DNA of 9,423 nucleotides from an uncultured Sphingobacteriia bacterium. Its GTDB lineage: Bacteria > Bacteroidota > Bacteroidia > Chitinophagales > Chitinophagaceae. Each line of letters starts with the position of its first letter. The first letter of the stretch is position 1. Position numbers and translations under genes: made by a program. The notes beneath the pieces were generated by a model that was not told the DNA's origin, made no database searches, and worked only from the letters and a program-made list of their open reading frames with translations. Positions 1-6,704 of the stretch are shown here, piece after piece. Location of the stretch: NCBI GenBank assembly GCA_945957225.1, contig CAMFKK010000062.1, positions 1 to 9,423 on the forward strand. The letters are read 5' to 3'.

Positions 1-233
1 TTGATATTGGCAATAGAGATGAGCAAGTTCTCGTCAAAGAAACGGTTACCCACCACTTTTACGCCTGCTACTTTATAATTCTTGGGTGTTTTTTGTTGGA
101 AGATGTTTACCAAATCTGCTTCAATAGAAGTTATGGTAGTATCTGTTGAACCCGTGGATGATTGAGACTGGGCCTTATTACCCAACAACAAAACAAGGAA
201 AGCCAACACTAAATATTTGTACAATTTCTGCAT
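1..233 (-). CDS. bamA: BamA, outer membrane protein assembly factor (N-terminal part only)
   Basis: The gene runs off the left edge of the window, and only its first 77 codons are visible. BamA is the Omp85-family barrel that folds and inserts beta-barrel proteins into the outer membrane. The visible protein starts with a signal peptide: MQKLYKY, then a hydrophobic stretch at about residues 8-18, with likely cleavage near residues 21-24 (AQSQ). A low-complexity Ser/Thr segment follows, and the first POTRA domain opens at residue 53 (YKVAGVKVVGNRFFDENLL). Its place directly downstream of uppS matches the well-known Bacteroidota order uppS-bamA-ompH, and this carries much of the call. I chose the ATG at 233 because it gives a normal signal peptide. 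An in-frame ATG at 275 would add 14 residues rich in charge (MEPVFRLEYHKKNR) and cannot be excluded. The barrel lies outside the window, so another Omp85 member is possible but unlikely. Confidence 0.85.
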   Translation of the reverse strand, partial: MQKLYKYLVLAFLVLLLGNKAQSQSSTGSTDTTITSIEADLVNIFQQKTPKNYKVAGVKVVGNRFFDENLLISIANI

Positions 234-384
234 CCGGTTCTTTTTGTGATATTCCAGTCTAAAAACAGGTTCCATGCTGCTTTCAGCGTTTTTCAAGGTT
301 TTAAGTTGGGCAAATTAACGGGAATAATTAAAAGTGTTTGTTAAAACCCCCTTTCTTAGCCAACTGTTTTGAATATAAAGTGTT

Positions 385-1149
385 TCAGACCAATTGGGCT
401 TCCTCCTCAATTTGTTTGTCTGTCTTCCCAAAACGCCGTTTCCGACCTTGGAAATCCAGTATGGCTTCCACCAGGTTTTCTTTCCTGAAATCGGGCCAAC
501 GGGTATTGGTAAAATAGAGTTCTGCATAAGCCAATTGGTACAATAGAAAATTACTAATCCGGTATTCCCCACTGGTTCTAATCATCAACTCGGGATCAGG
601 AAACTCACTGGTAGCAAGGTATTGCTCCAACACTTCTTGATTAATGGTTTCCGCCTGAATCTTTCCTGCCTGAACGTCAAGACCAATTTTTTTAACCGCA
701 TTTACAAGCTCCCAACGACTGCTATAACTCAGGGCTAGCACTACATTGAGACCCGTATTATGACTAGTCAAATCCAAAGCCTCGTGCAATTCTCTATGCG
801 CATCCTCAGGCAACAAACTCAAATCTCCAATCACGTGCAAGCGAATGTTATTTTTGTTCAGAACAGGCACTTCCTTGCGAATAGTGTCTACAAACAAAGA
901 CATTAGTCCTTCCACTTCTTTTTTGGGTCTGTCCCAATTTTCTGTACTAAAAGCATACAAAGTCAGGTATTCAATACCCAGTTCTGCACAGCCTTCTACA
1001 ATGATTCTCACAGACTCCACCCCATGGAAATGCCCATAGAGGCGCTCCTGGCCTTGCTCCTCTGCCCAACGCCCATTTCCATCCATAATAATGGCAATAT
1101 GCCTAGGCAGGCGATCAGTTTTTATTTTAGCAATGAGGTCTTCCAGCAT
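385..1149 (-). CDS. uppS: Isoprenyl transferase (undecaprenyl diphosphate synthase)
   Basis: UppS is a cytoplasmic, membrane-associated cis-prenyltransferase. It extends farnesyl diphosphate with isopentenyl diphosphate to C55 undecaprenyl diphosphate, the lipid carrier for peptidoglycan and surface glycans. The 254-residue length is normal. Family signatures are all present: HIAIIMDGNGRWA at residues 17-29 with catalytic Asp23, Asn25 and Arg27; GHFHGVESVR at 39-48 with the conserved His40; LYAFSTENWDRP at 64-75; SYSSRWEL at 141-148; and IRTSGEYRISNFLLYQLAYA at 190-209, followed by Glu210, which carries the diphosphate-binding arginines and the metal-binding Glu. A purine-rich AAGGGA lies about 6 bases before the ATG and supports this start. 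The gene sits between the porG-like gene (102-base gap) and bamA (151-base gap). A hairpin terminator and a candidate -7 element in the upstream gap suggest that it may have its own promoter. Confidence 0.97.
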   Translation of the reverse strand: MLEDLIAKIKTDRLPRHIAIIMDGNGRWAEEQGQERLYGHFHGVESVRIIVEGCAELGIEYLTLYAFSTENWDRPKKEVEGLMSLFVDTIRKEVPVLNKNNIRLHVIGDLSLLPEDAHRELHEALDLTSHNTGLNVVLALSYSSRWELVNAVKKIGLDVQAGKIQAETINQEVLEQYLATSEFPDPELMIRTSGEYRISNFLLYQLAYAELYFTNTRWPDFRKENLVEAILDFQGRKRRFGKTDKQIEEEAQLV

Positions 1150-1171
1150 GGTATTCCCTTCATTTAGGCTG

Positions 1172-1179
1172 CAAAATTA
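1172..1179 (-). promoter_or_regulatory. Candidate -7 element for uppS
   Basis: The minus strand reads TAATTTTG, an exact match to the Bacteroidota -7 consensus TAnnTTTG. It lies 22 bases before the uppS ATG, leaving a short leader that holds the AAGGGA ribosome-binding site. I see no good TTTG/TTG -33 element at the usual 19-21 base spacing. The motif is short and could be chance in AT-rich DNA. The hairpin just upstream makes a separate start of transcription more plausible. Confidence 0.3.
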
Positions 1180-1213
1180 ACAAAAAGGCTTGTGTTGACA
1201 GGATTTAATTGCA

Positions 1214-1235
1214 GAAAAAAGGGGCAAACCCCTGA
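1214..1235 (-). terminator. Probable Rho-independent terminator after the porG-like gene
   Basis: On the minus strand the sequence reads AGGGG-TTTG-CCCCT followed directly by five more Ts. This is a 5-bp, GC-rich stem with a 4-base loop and a T-run, the shape of an intrinsic terminator. It begins about 17 bases after the stop codon of the porG-like gene and before the candidate uppS promoter. The stem is short, so termination may be partial. Confidence 0.5.
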
Positions 1236-1251
1236 TTAGGCAAGATTTAAG

Positions 1252-2106
1252 CTAGTAATTGGTGGCTTTGGGGCAGCGATAGCTTTGTAAATTAAAGGAA
1301 AGCCCTACCTGAACCGTTAAAAAAGCGTCTTTCTGAAGGCTATTTCCCCTTTGTCTTCCCTTGACCCCAATAGAGGTTCCGGTTTCATAGCTCCTGTCTT
1401 GCAACAAGAAAGCGGTAGAAGGTGACCCATCCGGCAAGGCTGGAAAAGCATCCGGGGCATAGGTGGAGCTCACGTCATCTAAATAATCGGTACGGGTAAA
1501 ATGGTATACGGCTTCTCCAAACACATTCATTCTATCTGTAAGGGCATATTTGACCCCTACCCCAAATGGAATAGTAATGGCTATTGGATTATAGGGCAAT
1601 CGGTCTGGATACAAACTACTACCCTGCCCTTCGGTACCCAATGGTCTTAGCAAATATTTTTCTCCATTCAAGTAAGCATACGGGTCAAATGACATGACAC
1701 CCAAACCAAGGCTAATATAAGGTGTATAGCGGTATTGCTCAAAACCTGGAATGAATTTGAAAAAGTTGAAGTCACCAGAAACACTTAGTTCCCAAACATT
1801 GCTATTAAAGCTCAGGTTACGCTGTTTTTCTGTGGGGTTACTGCTATAGGTATCAGAATAACCCAAAAAAGCATAACCTCCTGTAACCCTGACGCCAATA
1901 TAATTGTTGAGCTGTTTTCTAAAGAACAGACTCCCCGAGAACTTGGGTCTATTGATTTGCATATTGGTGTTGAGGTCTCCAAAATAATGACCAAGACCAA
2001 CCCCAAAGCCAATTTCGCCTTGGTGCACATAGCTTTCCATGCTCTGCGATTTTGCAGTCAAGGAAGACAAAAACAGTAAAACAACAACTGCAATTCTGTT
2101 ACGCAT
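1252..2106 (-). CDS. porG: PorG-like outer membrane beta-barrel protein (DUF6089 family), likely type IX secretion component
   Basis: This 284-residue protein starts with a clear signal peptide (hydrophobic residues 5-17, likely cleavage near AKSQS at 18-22). The rest is alternating aromatic and polar strands typical of a small outer membrane barrel. Recognisable family segments are GEIGFGVGLGHYFGDLN (30-46), PYISLGLGVMSFDPYAYLNG (129-148), RPLGTEGQGS (154-163), IPFGVGVKYALTDR (179-192), TDYLDDVSSTY (206-216) and RGNS (253-256). PorG of Porphyromonas gingivalis is an outer membrane protein that associates with the PorK/PorN ring of the type IX secretion system. Its gene, as I recall, lies directly before an isoprenyl transferase and Omp85/bamA, the same order as here. 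That synteny plus the barrel family is my basis for naming it. The gene follows nadK by 55 bases and ends at a hairpin. If the PorG link fails, the safe name is DUF6089 outer membrane protein. Confidence 0.75.
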   Translation of the reverse strand: MRNRIAVVVLLFLSSLTAKSQSMESYVHQGEIGFGVGLGHYFGDLNTNMQINRPKFSGSLFFRKQLNNYIGVRVTGGYAFLGYSDTYSSNPTEKQRNLSFNSNVWELSVSGDFNFFKFIPGFEQYRYTPYISLGLGVMSFDPYAYLNGEKYLLRPLGTEGQGSSLYPDRLPYNPIAITIPFGVGVKYALTDRMNVFGEAVYHFTRTDYLDDVSSTYAPDAFPALPDGSPSTAFLLQDRSYETGTSIGVKGRQRGNSLQKDAFLTVQVGLSFNLQSYRCPKATNY

Positions 2107-2161
2107 GTGACTATTGGATCTGGTTATTGTAAAATAGCACCAAATTTTTTGAACGTAAAAG

Positions 2162-3040
2162 TTAATTTCTTTTATCTAATCCCCAAGTAAGCTTGGTCCT
2201 AAGCGTAGAAAGGAAATTATTTTCATTTAATCGGGCCAGATTCACATAAAAATTCTCTTTTCTCACCGCCAATTGGATGGTTTTGTTCACAATCTCTCTT
2301 CTGGCATCCAAGGCACAAATGAATTGGTCGGCCCGGCCTTCCACTTCAAAGGATATCACGTTGGAATCAGGTACTACGATGGAACGCACGTTTAGGTTGT
2401 GTGGCGCCACTGGGGTAATTACAAAACTACTAGACTCTGGAAACACAATAGGACCATTACAACTCATATTATAACCGGTAGAACCCGTTGGGGTAGATAC
2501 TATTAAACCATCAGCCCAGTAGGTGTTTAGGAATTCTCCATTCAAATAAGTATGAATCTTGACCATGGGAGAAATATCTCTTTTGTGAATGGCAAATTCA
2601 TTCAAAGCAAAAGGAATATCACCAAACAGACCTTCATTAGAATCTAAGTGAATCAGGGTTCTTTTTTCAATATGAAAAGTCCTATTGATCAAGGCATCAA
2701 CTGCCAGTGACAGCTCATTCCTACTAATACTGGCCAAAAAGCCCAATCGGCCAAAATTGATTCCTAAGATGGGAATATTCTTTTGTTTCACCAAGGTAAC
2801 CGCGTCTAACATGGTACCATCGCCGCCAAGGCTGATTAAAATATCAATATCATTACTCAGGTCATCAGAATTATAAAAAGGTTTGAGTTTTTCTTGAATG
2901 GGACCTGTAAAACTAAATTGGTCCAATAATTGGTGGAAGATCAAAATGCTGGTTTCATGCCGCATCAATTCCTCTAACAATAATTGAATAGGATTCTCTT
3001 GCTCAAAATCCAAACCGCGGCTGTAGATGGCTACTTTCAT
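2162..3040 (-). CDS. nadK: NAD kinase
   Basis: NAD kinase is a cytoplasmic enzyme that phosphorylates NAD to NADP using ATP or polyphosphate and so sets the NADP(H) pool for biosynthesis. At 292 residues it has normal bacterial length. The diagnostic GGDGT motif is at 72-76, within ILISLGGDGTMLDAV. It is followed by LGINFGRLGFLA (92-103), the substrate-contacting LNEFAIHKRD (146-155) and the glycine/threonine-rich DGLIVSTPTGSTGYNMSCNG (177-196). The C-terminal half is the usual all-beta domain. The start MKVAIYSRG is typical for Bacteroidota NadK and lies 27 bases after the stop of the Omp85-type gene, so the two are probably co-transcribed. The porG-like gene follows after 55 bases. There is no sign of damage or fusion. 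Confidence 0.97.
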   Translation of the reverse strand: MKVAIYSRGLDFEQENPIQLLLEELMRHETSILIFHQLLDQFSFTGPIQEKLKPFYNSDDLSNDIDILISLGGDGTMLDAVTLVKQKNIPILGINFGRLGFLASISRNELSLAVDALINRTFHIEKRTLIHLDSNEGLFGDIPFALNEFAIHKRDISPMVKIHTYLNGEFLNTYWADGLIVSTPTGSTGYNMSCNGPIVFPESSSFVITPVAPHNLNVRSIVVPDSNVISFEVEGRADQFICALDARREIVNKTIQLAVRKENFYVNLARLNENNFLSTLRTKLTWGLDKRN

Positions 3041-3067
3041 TGTTGTAATTGAGTGGTTTCTAGGTCA

Positions 3068-4549
3068 CTAGAAATCGTTTCTGCTTTGTAAATATATGCC
3101 ATACTTGCCTAGCTGGTTAAAGCTATATTCAATCTTGAACACAAAATCATAGATAGAAATAATGTCTAACCCAACACCATAAGTATGTAACAACTTGTTA
3201 TTGAGCGTGTTATCTATTTTTGGGTTGGTAGTATGGGCATACCCAAGATCGGTATAAGCCTTTAGATAGAGCCGGAAGGGAATTTTGTCATGGGTCTTAC
3301 TCTTAAAAGGGTTTCTGAGGTCAAACCCAATCAATTTTTGATGAACAGTGGTTTTGAATATGCCGCCCTTCATACCATCAACTACATTGTATTCCAATCC
3401 ACGCATTTGCATACTCCCATAACCCAATAAACGTTGATCAGTAAATGCGTTATTGACTGGAAATTTCATTTGAAGCAAACCCTCTAAGTGAAGAAAAGAG
3501 GTTTTAGCAAGCGGAAGGGCATAAACAGCCCGGGTATTGATCATCCAAAGTTGCGTTGGTCCAAGGCCTCCTCGGTGGTACACATTTCCCTCAAATAAAA
3601 AACCATTGGTTGGGTAAGCATTATAATCTGCATTATAGAATTTAAACCGATAGTTAAAGTCTATGTATTGGAACCTTTTTTCTTGGTTGACAAAATAATT
3701 AGGCGTTTTTTTAATCACGGTATCATCTACAGATTCATCAACATAAGCTATGCGAAAACTATGTCTTTGTTTCACGCCAGGGCGATAGGAATAAGTAAGG
3801 TCTGCTCTAATTAATTTTCTCAAATAGCGGTCATCTAACCTGAAAAATTGTTGTTTATTATCCGAAGTAGCATAATTCACCTCACGCTGTGTGCTATAAG
3901 CCAATCCTATATTGAATCCACTTCTTAATTTTTTATCAATAAAGGGTAAATCATACCTAAGTGTTACTTGTTGTGTGTAACCAGTAATCAACCAAATATC
4001 CAGGTTGTCATTTCTACCCGTAAAATTGTTTTGAATAAATTTGACCCCATAATTCACCCTTTCTAAACTTCTTTTTTGGTCAACCCACCACTGGTTAAAA
4101 TTTCGATCAACCAATTTAAAATAGGGAAGAGGGAACAAATACCAACGTTCTTTTACAAGTACTTGCATTTCAACCAAACTATCAGAAAGTATTGGTTGTA
4201 CTTGTGCATCAACAAATAAAGCAGTATTAATTAATTGACGCTTAGCCAATAACAGCTCCCGTTCTAAATCATGCTTGGCAATACGGCTGCCCTCTTGAAA
4301 AGGCAGTTCTCTCAAAATGATCATGGGCTTGGTGCGCTTATTCCCTACAATGGAAATCTGTTTTACCCTAATGGAATCAGTGGGATTGGCATGAAACAAA
4401 ACAGTATCAAGTTTTATTTTCTTTACCTGTTCAATTTCCTGTGCTTGTAGATTATTCCAGAACAAAAGTCCAATACAAAAAAAGGCAGCAACAAGTAACC
4501 CATTGGGTACAAAGCATAAAGATTTTTGAAAATGAGACTGGCTAGACAT
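3068..4549 (-). CDS. BamA/TamA-family outer membrane protein with a single POTRA domain
   Basis: This 493-residue protein has a hydrophobic signal segment (residues 17-32) ending LQAQ, with an unusually long n-region of about 16 residues. Next comes one POTRA-like domain at about 60-135 (RVKQISIVGNKRTKPMIILR, then ERELLLAKRQLINTALFVDA). A 16-strand-type surface-antigen barrel covers about 145-493. The segment MQMRGLEYNVVDG (381-393) looks like the conserved loop-6 VRGF/Y motif of Omp85 barrels, with Leu in the aromatic position. The last residue is Phe, as in BAM-inserted outer membrane proteins. It is much shorter than true BamA, which has five POTRA domains, and bamA itself lies further downstream, so this is a second family member of unknown substrate. 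Its ATG lies inside the end of the CBS gene (8-base overlap), suggesting translational coupling. nadK follows by 27 bases. Insertion or export of an outer membrane component is inference from family membership. Confidence 0.85.
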   Translation of the reverse strand: MSSQSHFQKSLCFVPNGLLVAAFFCIGLLFWNNLQAQEIEQVKKIKLDTVLFHANPTDSIRVKQISIVGNKRTKPMIILRELPFQEGSRIAKHDLERELLLAKRQLINTALFVDAQVQPILSDSLVEMQVLVKERWYLFPLPYFKLVDRNFNQWWVDQKRSLERVNYGVKFIQNNFTGRNDNLDIWLITGYTQQVTLRYDLPFIDKKLRSGFNIGLAYSTQREVNYATSDNKQQFFRLDDRYLRKLIRADLTYSYRPGVKQRHSFRIAYVDESVDDTVIKKTPNYFVNQEKRFQYIDFNYRFKFYNADYNAYPTNGFLFEGNVYHRGGLGPTQLWMINTRAVYALPLAKTSFLHLEGLLQMKFPVNNAFTDQRLLGYGSMQMRGLEYNVVDGMKGGIFKTTVHQKLIGFDLRNPFKSKTHDKIPFRLYLKAYTDLGYAHTTNPKIDNTLNNKLLHTYGVGLDIISIYDFVFKIEYSFNQLGKYGIYLQSRNDF

Positions 4550-5201
4550 TCAGATAAGCCAGAAGGTGGTTATAATTGTCTTTCAATTCATTAGTGTAAG
4601 ACTCTTCCCCAAAATAATATCGCACTGCGTAATCATAGCGCTGGAACGTGGCAACTATGGCAGAGATTTCTATCTTGTTAACTTTAAGAGTAATGATGAT
4701 CAGCCCTGATTCAGGTTCTGTAAAAGTATTACACTGAGTAATCAAAGCGTCATTGGTTTCTACCAAACGACTGATCTCTCCAAAACTATAATTGCGTTTA
4801 GAAATCTCCAGAACTATTACTCCTCCCTTTTCTTCATTGCCAACAAAACGAGACAATTGTTGGATTAGACTAGATAAGGTAATCACACCCAATAATTCAG
4901 AGAGTTCATTGATCACGGGCACCAAAGAAAATTCCCGCTCTGCAGCCATTTTCAATGCCACTAGAAAATGTTCTTCTCCCTTGATAGAAAGGTTGGCAAA
5001 CTGGTCTTGAATACTGGCAATACTTTGTTCTTCGTCAACATCTAATAAATCAGATTTTGCAATCAAACCCACAAAATGTTCCTCGCTCAACACGGGTAAG
5101 TGTTGCACGTCATATTCATCCATTAACTGTAAAGCCAATGAAACCCTGTCTGTGAGGTGCAAAGAGGGGAATCCAGTATGCAGTATCTGTGAAGCTAACA
5201 T
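4542..5201 (-). CDS. CBS-domain protein with C-terminal ACT-like domain
   Basis: This 219-residue soluble protein carries a CBS pair. CBS1 is at about residues 1-55 (MDEYDVQHLPVLSEEHFVGL at 27-46, then IAKSDLL) and CBS2 at about 73-120 (MAAEREFSLVPVINELSELL at 85-104, then GVITLSSL). CBS pairs usually bind adenine nucleotides or related ligands and act as sensors. The rest, from GGVIVLEISKRNYSFGEISR (126-145) to YAVRYYF (191-197), has the beta-alpha-beta pattern of an ACT-like domain, as in AcuB-type proteins. No catalytic domain is present, so the role is presumably regulatory, but the target is unknown. The gene lies 30 bases after the alpha/beta hydrolase and overlaps the start of the Omp85-type gene by 8 bases. 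CBS genes next to nadK are common in this phylum, to my knowledge, which may hint at nucleotide sensing. The ACT-like call rests on pattern only. Confidence 0.85.
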   Translation of the reverse strand: MLASQILHTGFPSLHLTDRVSLALQLMDEYDVQHLPVLSEEHFVGLIAKSDLLDVDEEQSIASIQDQFANLSIKGEEHFLVALKMAAEREFSLVPVINELSELLGVITLSSLIQQLSRFVGNEEKGGVIVLEISKRNYSFGEISRLVETNDALITQCNTFTEPESGLIIITLKVNKIEISAIVATFQRYDYAVRYYFGEESYTNELKDNYNHLLAYLNV

Positions 5202-5231
5202 GTGCTGTTTTCAAATGATACAACAAAAAAA

Positions 5232-6011
5232 TCAAGCAAGGGTTGCTACCGGCGCCTTTAATTTGTCTAAGAATCCTTCCAAGATCTGATTGAATTCACC
5301 AGGTACTTCCATCATGGGTGCATGACCACATTTGTCTATAAAATGCAACTCTGAATTAGGAATCAATTTATTGAATTCCTGTCCAACAAATGGGGGTGTA
5401 ATGGTATCATTATTTCCCCAGATCAATAAAGTGGGTTGTTTGATGCCACTAATTTCTTCACCCAAATTATTCCTAATGGCACTTTTTGCAAGCGAAATAA
5501 TCTTGATGACTTTGATCCTGTTATTGGTGATTTCAAACACTTCGTCTACCAGTTCTTTGGTGGCTGTAGCGGGATCATAGAAAGTAACCTGCGTTTTTTT
5601 CTTGATATATTCATAGTCACCACGTTTGGGATAACTATCGCCCATGCCATTTTCAAACAAACCACTGCTGCCAGTGAGAATGAGTGATTTAATTTTTTCG
5701 GGTTGCTTGAGTACGTGTACCAATGCCACATGACCACCCAAGGAATTACCCAATAAATGTATATGATTATAACCACGTAGTTCTATAAACTTGTGTACGT
5801 GTTTTTGCAAACCACCTACCGTAGTATGAAAAATGTCTAATTCAAAAAGGGGCAATAAGGGTACAATCACTTTGTATTTTCCCTTAAAATGCTCCACCAA
5901 ATCTGCAAAATTGCTCAGTGCACCAAAAAGCCCGTGTAACAATAAAAGCGGCTCTCCCTCTCCCTCCTCTATAAATTTGAATTTATCTTGTTGTTTGATC
6001 TCGTAATCCAT
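5232..6011 (-). CDS. Alpha/beta hydrolase
   Basis: This is a 259-residue alpha/beta-hydrolase-fold protein without signal peptide, so probably cytoplasmic. The oxyanion-hole motif LLLHGLFG is at 23-30. The nucleophile elbow LGNSLGGH (87-94) carries Ser90, the acid is Asp202 in IWGNNDTITPP (197-207), and the catalytic His230 is in DKCGHAPMMEVP (226-237), so the triad is complete. The segment after strand 4 reads VIVPLLPLFELDIF (48-61), where most relatives have a Pro-Gly-x-Gly-x-Ser type turn. I believe this is typical of a Bacteroidota-specific branch. The substrate (ester, lactone, thioester or C-C bond) cannot be read from the sequence. The gene comes after a 151-base gap and likely opens the transcription unit that continues into the CBS gene 30 bases downstream. 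It has the position usually seen upstream of CBS-nadK in this phylum, as far as I recall. Confidence 0.9.
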   Translation of the reverse strand: MDYEIKQQDKFKFIEEGEGEPLLLLHGLFGALSNFADLVEHFKGKYKVIVPLLPLFELDIFHTTVGGLQKHVHKFIELRGYNHIHLLGNSLGGHVALVHVLKQPEKIKSLILTGSSGLFENGMGDSYPKRGDYEYIKKKTQVTFYDPATATKELVDEVFEITNNRIKVIKIISLAKSAIRNNLGEEISGIKQPTLLIWGNNDTITPPFVGQEFNKLIPNSELHFIDKCGHAPMMEVPGEFNQILEGFLDKLKAPVATLA

Positions 6012-6102
6012 GTTATAATTTCTTATGCAAGCACGCTTGGTTTCTTTAACAGCACTGCCCAGGTTTAAAACGCTTTTTCTCTAACAATCGTATCTGCATC
6101 TG

Positions 6103-6134
6103 CAAAATACAGATTTTAAGCTAAAACGGGGCAA
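6103..6134 (-). promoter_or_regulatory. Candidate promoter for the alpha/beta hydrolase unit
   Basis: In the 151-base gap before the hydrolase, the minus strand shows TTG (6134-6132), 22 bases, then TATTTTG (6109-6103). This approximates the Bacteroidota -33 TTTG / -7 TAnnTTTG pair, with one base missing inside the -7 box but a matching overall distance. It would give a leader of roughly 85-90 bases. The 6-base tandem repeat ATCTGC (plus strand 6092-6103) overlaps the edge of the -7 box. No terminator hairpin is evident after cvpA. The match is weak. Confidence 0.28.
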
Positions 6135-6162
6135 TCAACAGTTTTAACAATAGGTTATCTGA

Positions 6163-6696
6163 CTAGTTTTTGGCAATTCTTTCAAAAAACAGGGTCAATT
6201 CCTGAAAGCTGTCCTTGAAAATGGGAATGATCTTTCCAAACCAATGCATCATGGTGGGGGCCAAAGATTCCAAATAAGGATAGGCTTTTGAAGCTGCTAG
6301 ATCTACTGATTGCAGGAGCTGTAATTGTTTGGCATAAAATAATAAGATGCTAAAAACGGTCAGGTATAAAAATGCATAGACCAATACCCCTCCCACCGTA
6401 TTTAACCAACCCAATAAAACCATTTCAAATGCCGCTTTTACCAAGGCCGCTCCCATTCTCACCAATACCCAAACACCCAGCATGATTAATATAAAAGCCA
6501 AAAAGGGTAACCAACTGGCTGCTATATGGGTGTAATTGCCCAAAGCTTTGGCCAACATAGCACTTAATTTAAGTGCCGCAGCCAGCCCAATGAAAATGCC
6601 TAGAAATGCAAATACAGCCACTACAAGGCCTTTTTGAAAACCCTTATAAATGGCCAGTGCCAACAAGACTAGGCAAATTACATCTATGCTACCCAT
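6163..6696 (-). CDS. CvpA-family integral membrane protein
   Basis: This 177-residue inner-membrane protein has four predicted transmembrane segments, at about residues 3-17, 23-43, 59-79 and 101-121, and a cytoplasmic or peripheral amphipathic tail of about 55 residues. The pattern of small, glycine-rich helices (IYKGFQKGLVVAVFAFLGIF at 16-35) and the Leu-Asn-x-x-Gly-Gly turn (GWLNTVGGVLVYAF at 96-109) match the CvpA/colicin V production family. Family members are linked to colicin V export and envelope stress tolerance in enterobacteria, but their molecular role is unclear, and no colicin gene is present here. The gene starts 8 bases after the stop of the yqeY-type gene, so the two are almost certainly co-transcribed. 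It is the last gene before a 151-base gap. Confidence 0.85.
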   Translation of the reverse strand: MGSIDVICLVLLALAIYKGFQKGLVVAVFAFLGIFIGLAAALKLSAMLAKALGNYTHIAASWLPFLAFILIMLGVWVLVRMGAALVKAAFEMVLLGWLNTVGGVLVYAFLYLTVFSILLFYAKQLQLLQSVDLAASKAYPYLESLAPTMMHWFGKIIPIFKDSFQELTLFFERIAKN

Positions 6697-6704
6697 GATT
6701 TGAA

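Noticed and set aside
313..319. TAATTTG on the minus strand as a bamA promoter -7 box
   Set aside because: It lacks one spacer base relative to TAnnTTTG and has no TTG at a suitable distance upstream; too weak to list.
328..350. GTTTTAACAAAC hairpin after uppS
   Set aside because: It has only four AT-rich base pairs and no following T-run, so it would not act as a terminator.
315..572. Minus-strand open frame of 85 codons
   Set aside because: It overlaps the uppS 3' end in another frame and has no family features.
1812..2030. Minus-strand open frame of 72 codons with a hydrophobic start
   Set aside because: It is an out-of-frame shadow within the porG-like gene, whose own frame has clear family motifs and a signal peptide.
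5202..5231. TTGTTGTATCATTTG in the hydrolase-CBS gap as a promoter
   Set aside because: The box has three spacer bases instead of two and no properly spaced -33 element; the 30-base gap fits simple operon spacing.
5332..5687. Two overlapping plus-strand open frames of 82-83 codons
   Set aside because: Both lie antisense to the alpha/beta hydrolase with its complete catalytic triad. They are mirror frames of codon structure, not genes.
6163..6696. CvpA as a sign of a bacteriocin locus
   Set aside because: The family name is historical. No bacteriocin precursor, leader peptide or ABC exporter lies nearby, and the neighbours are yqeY and gldC.
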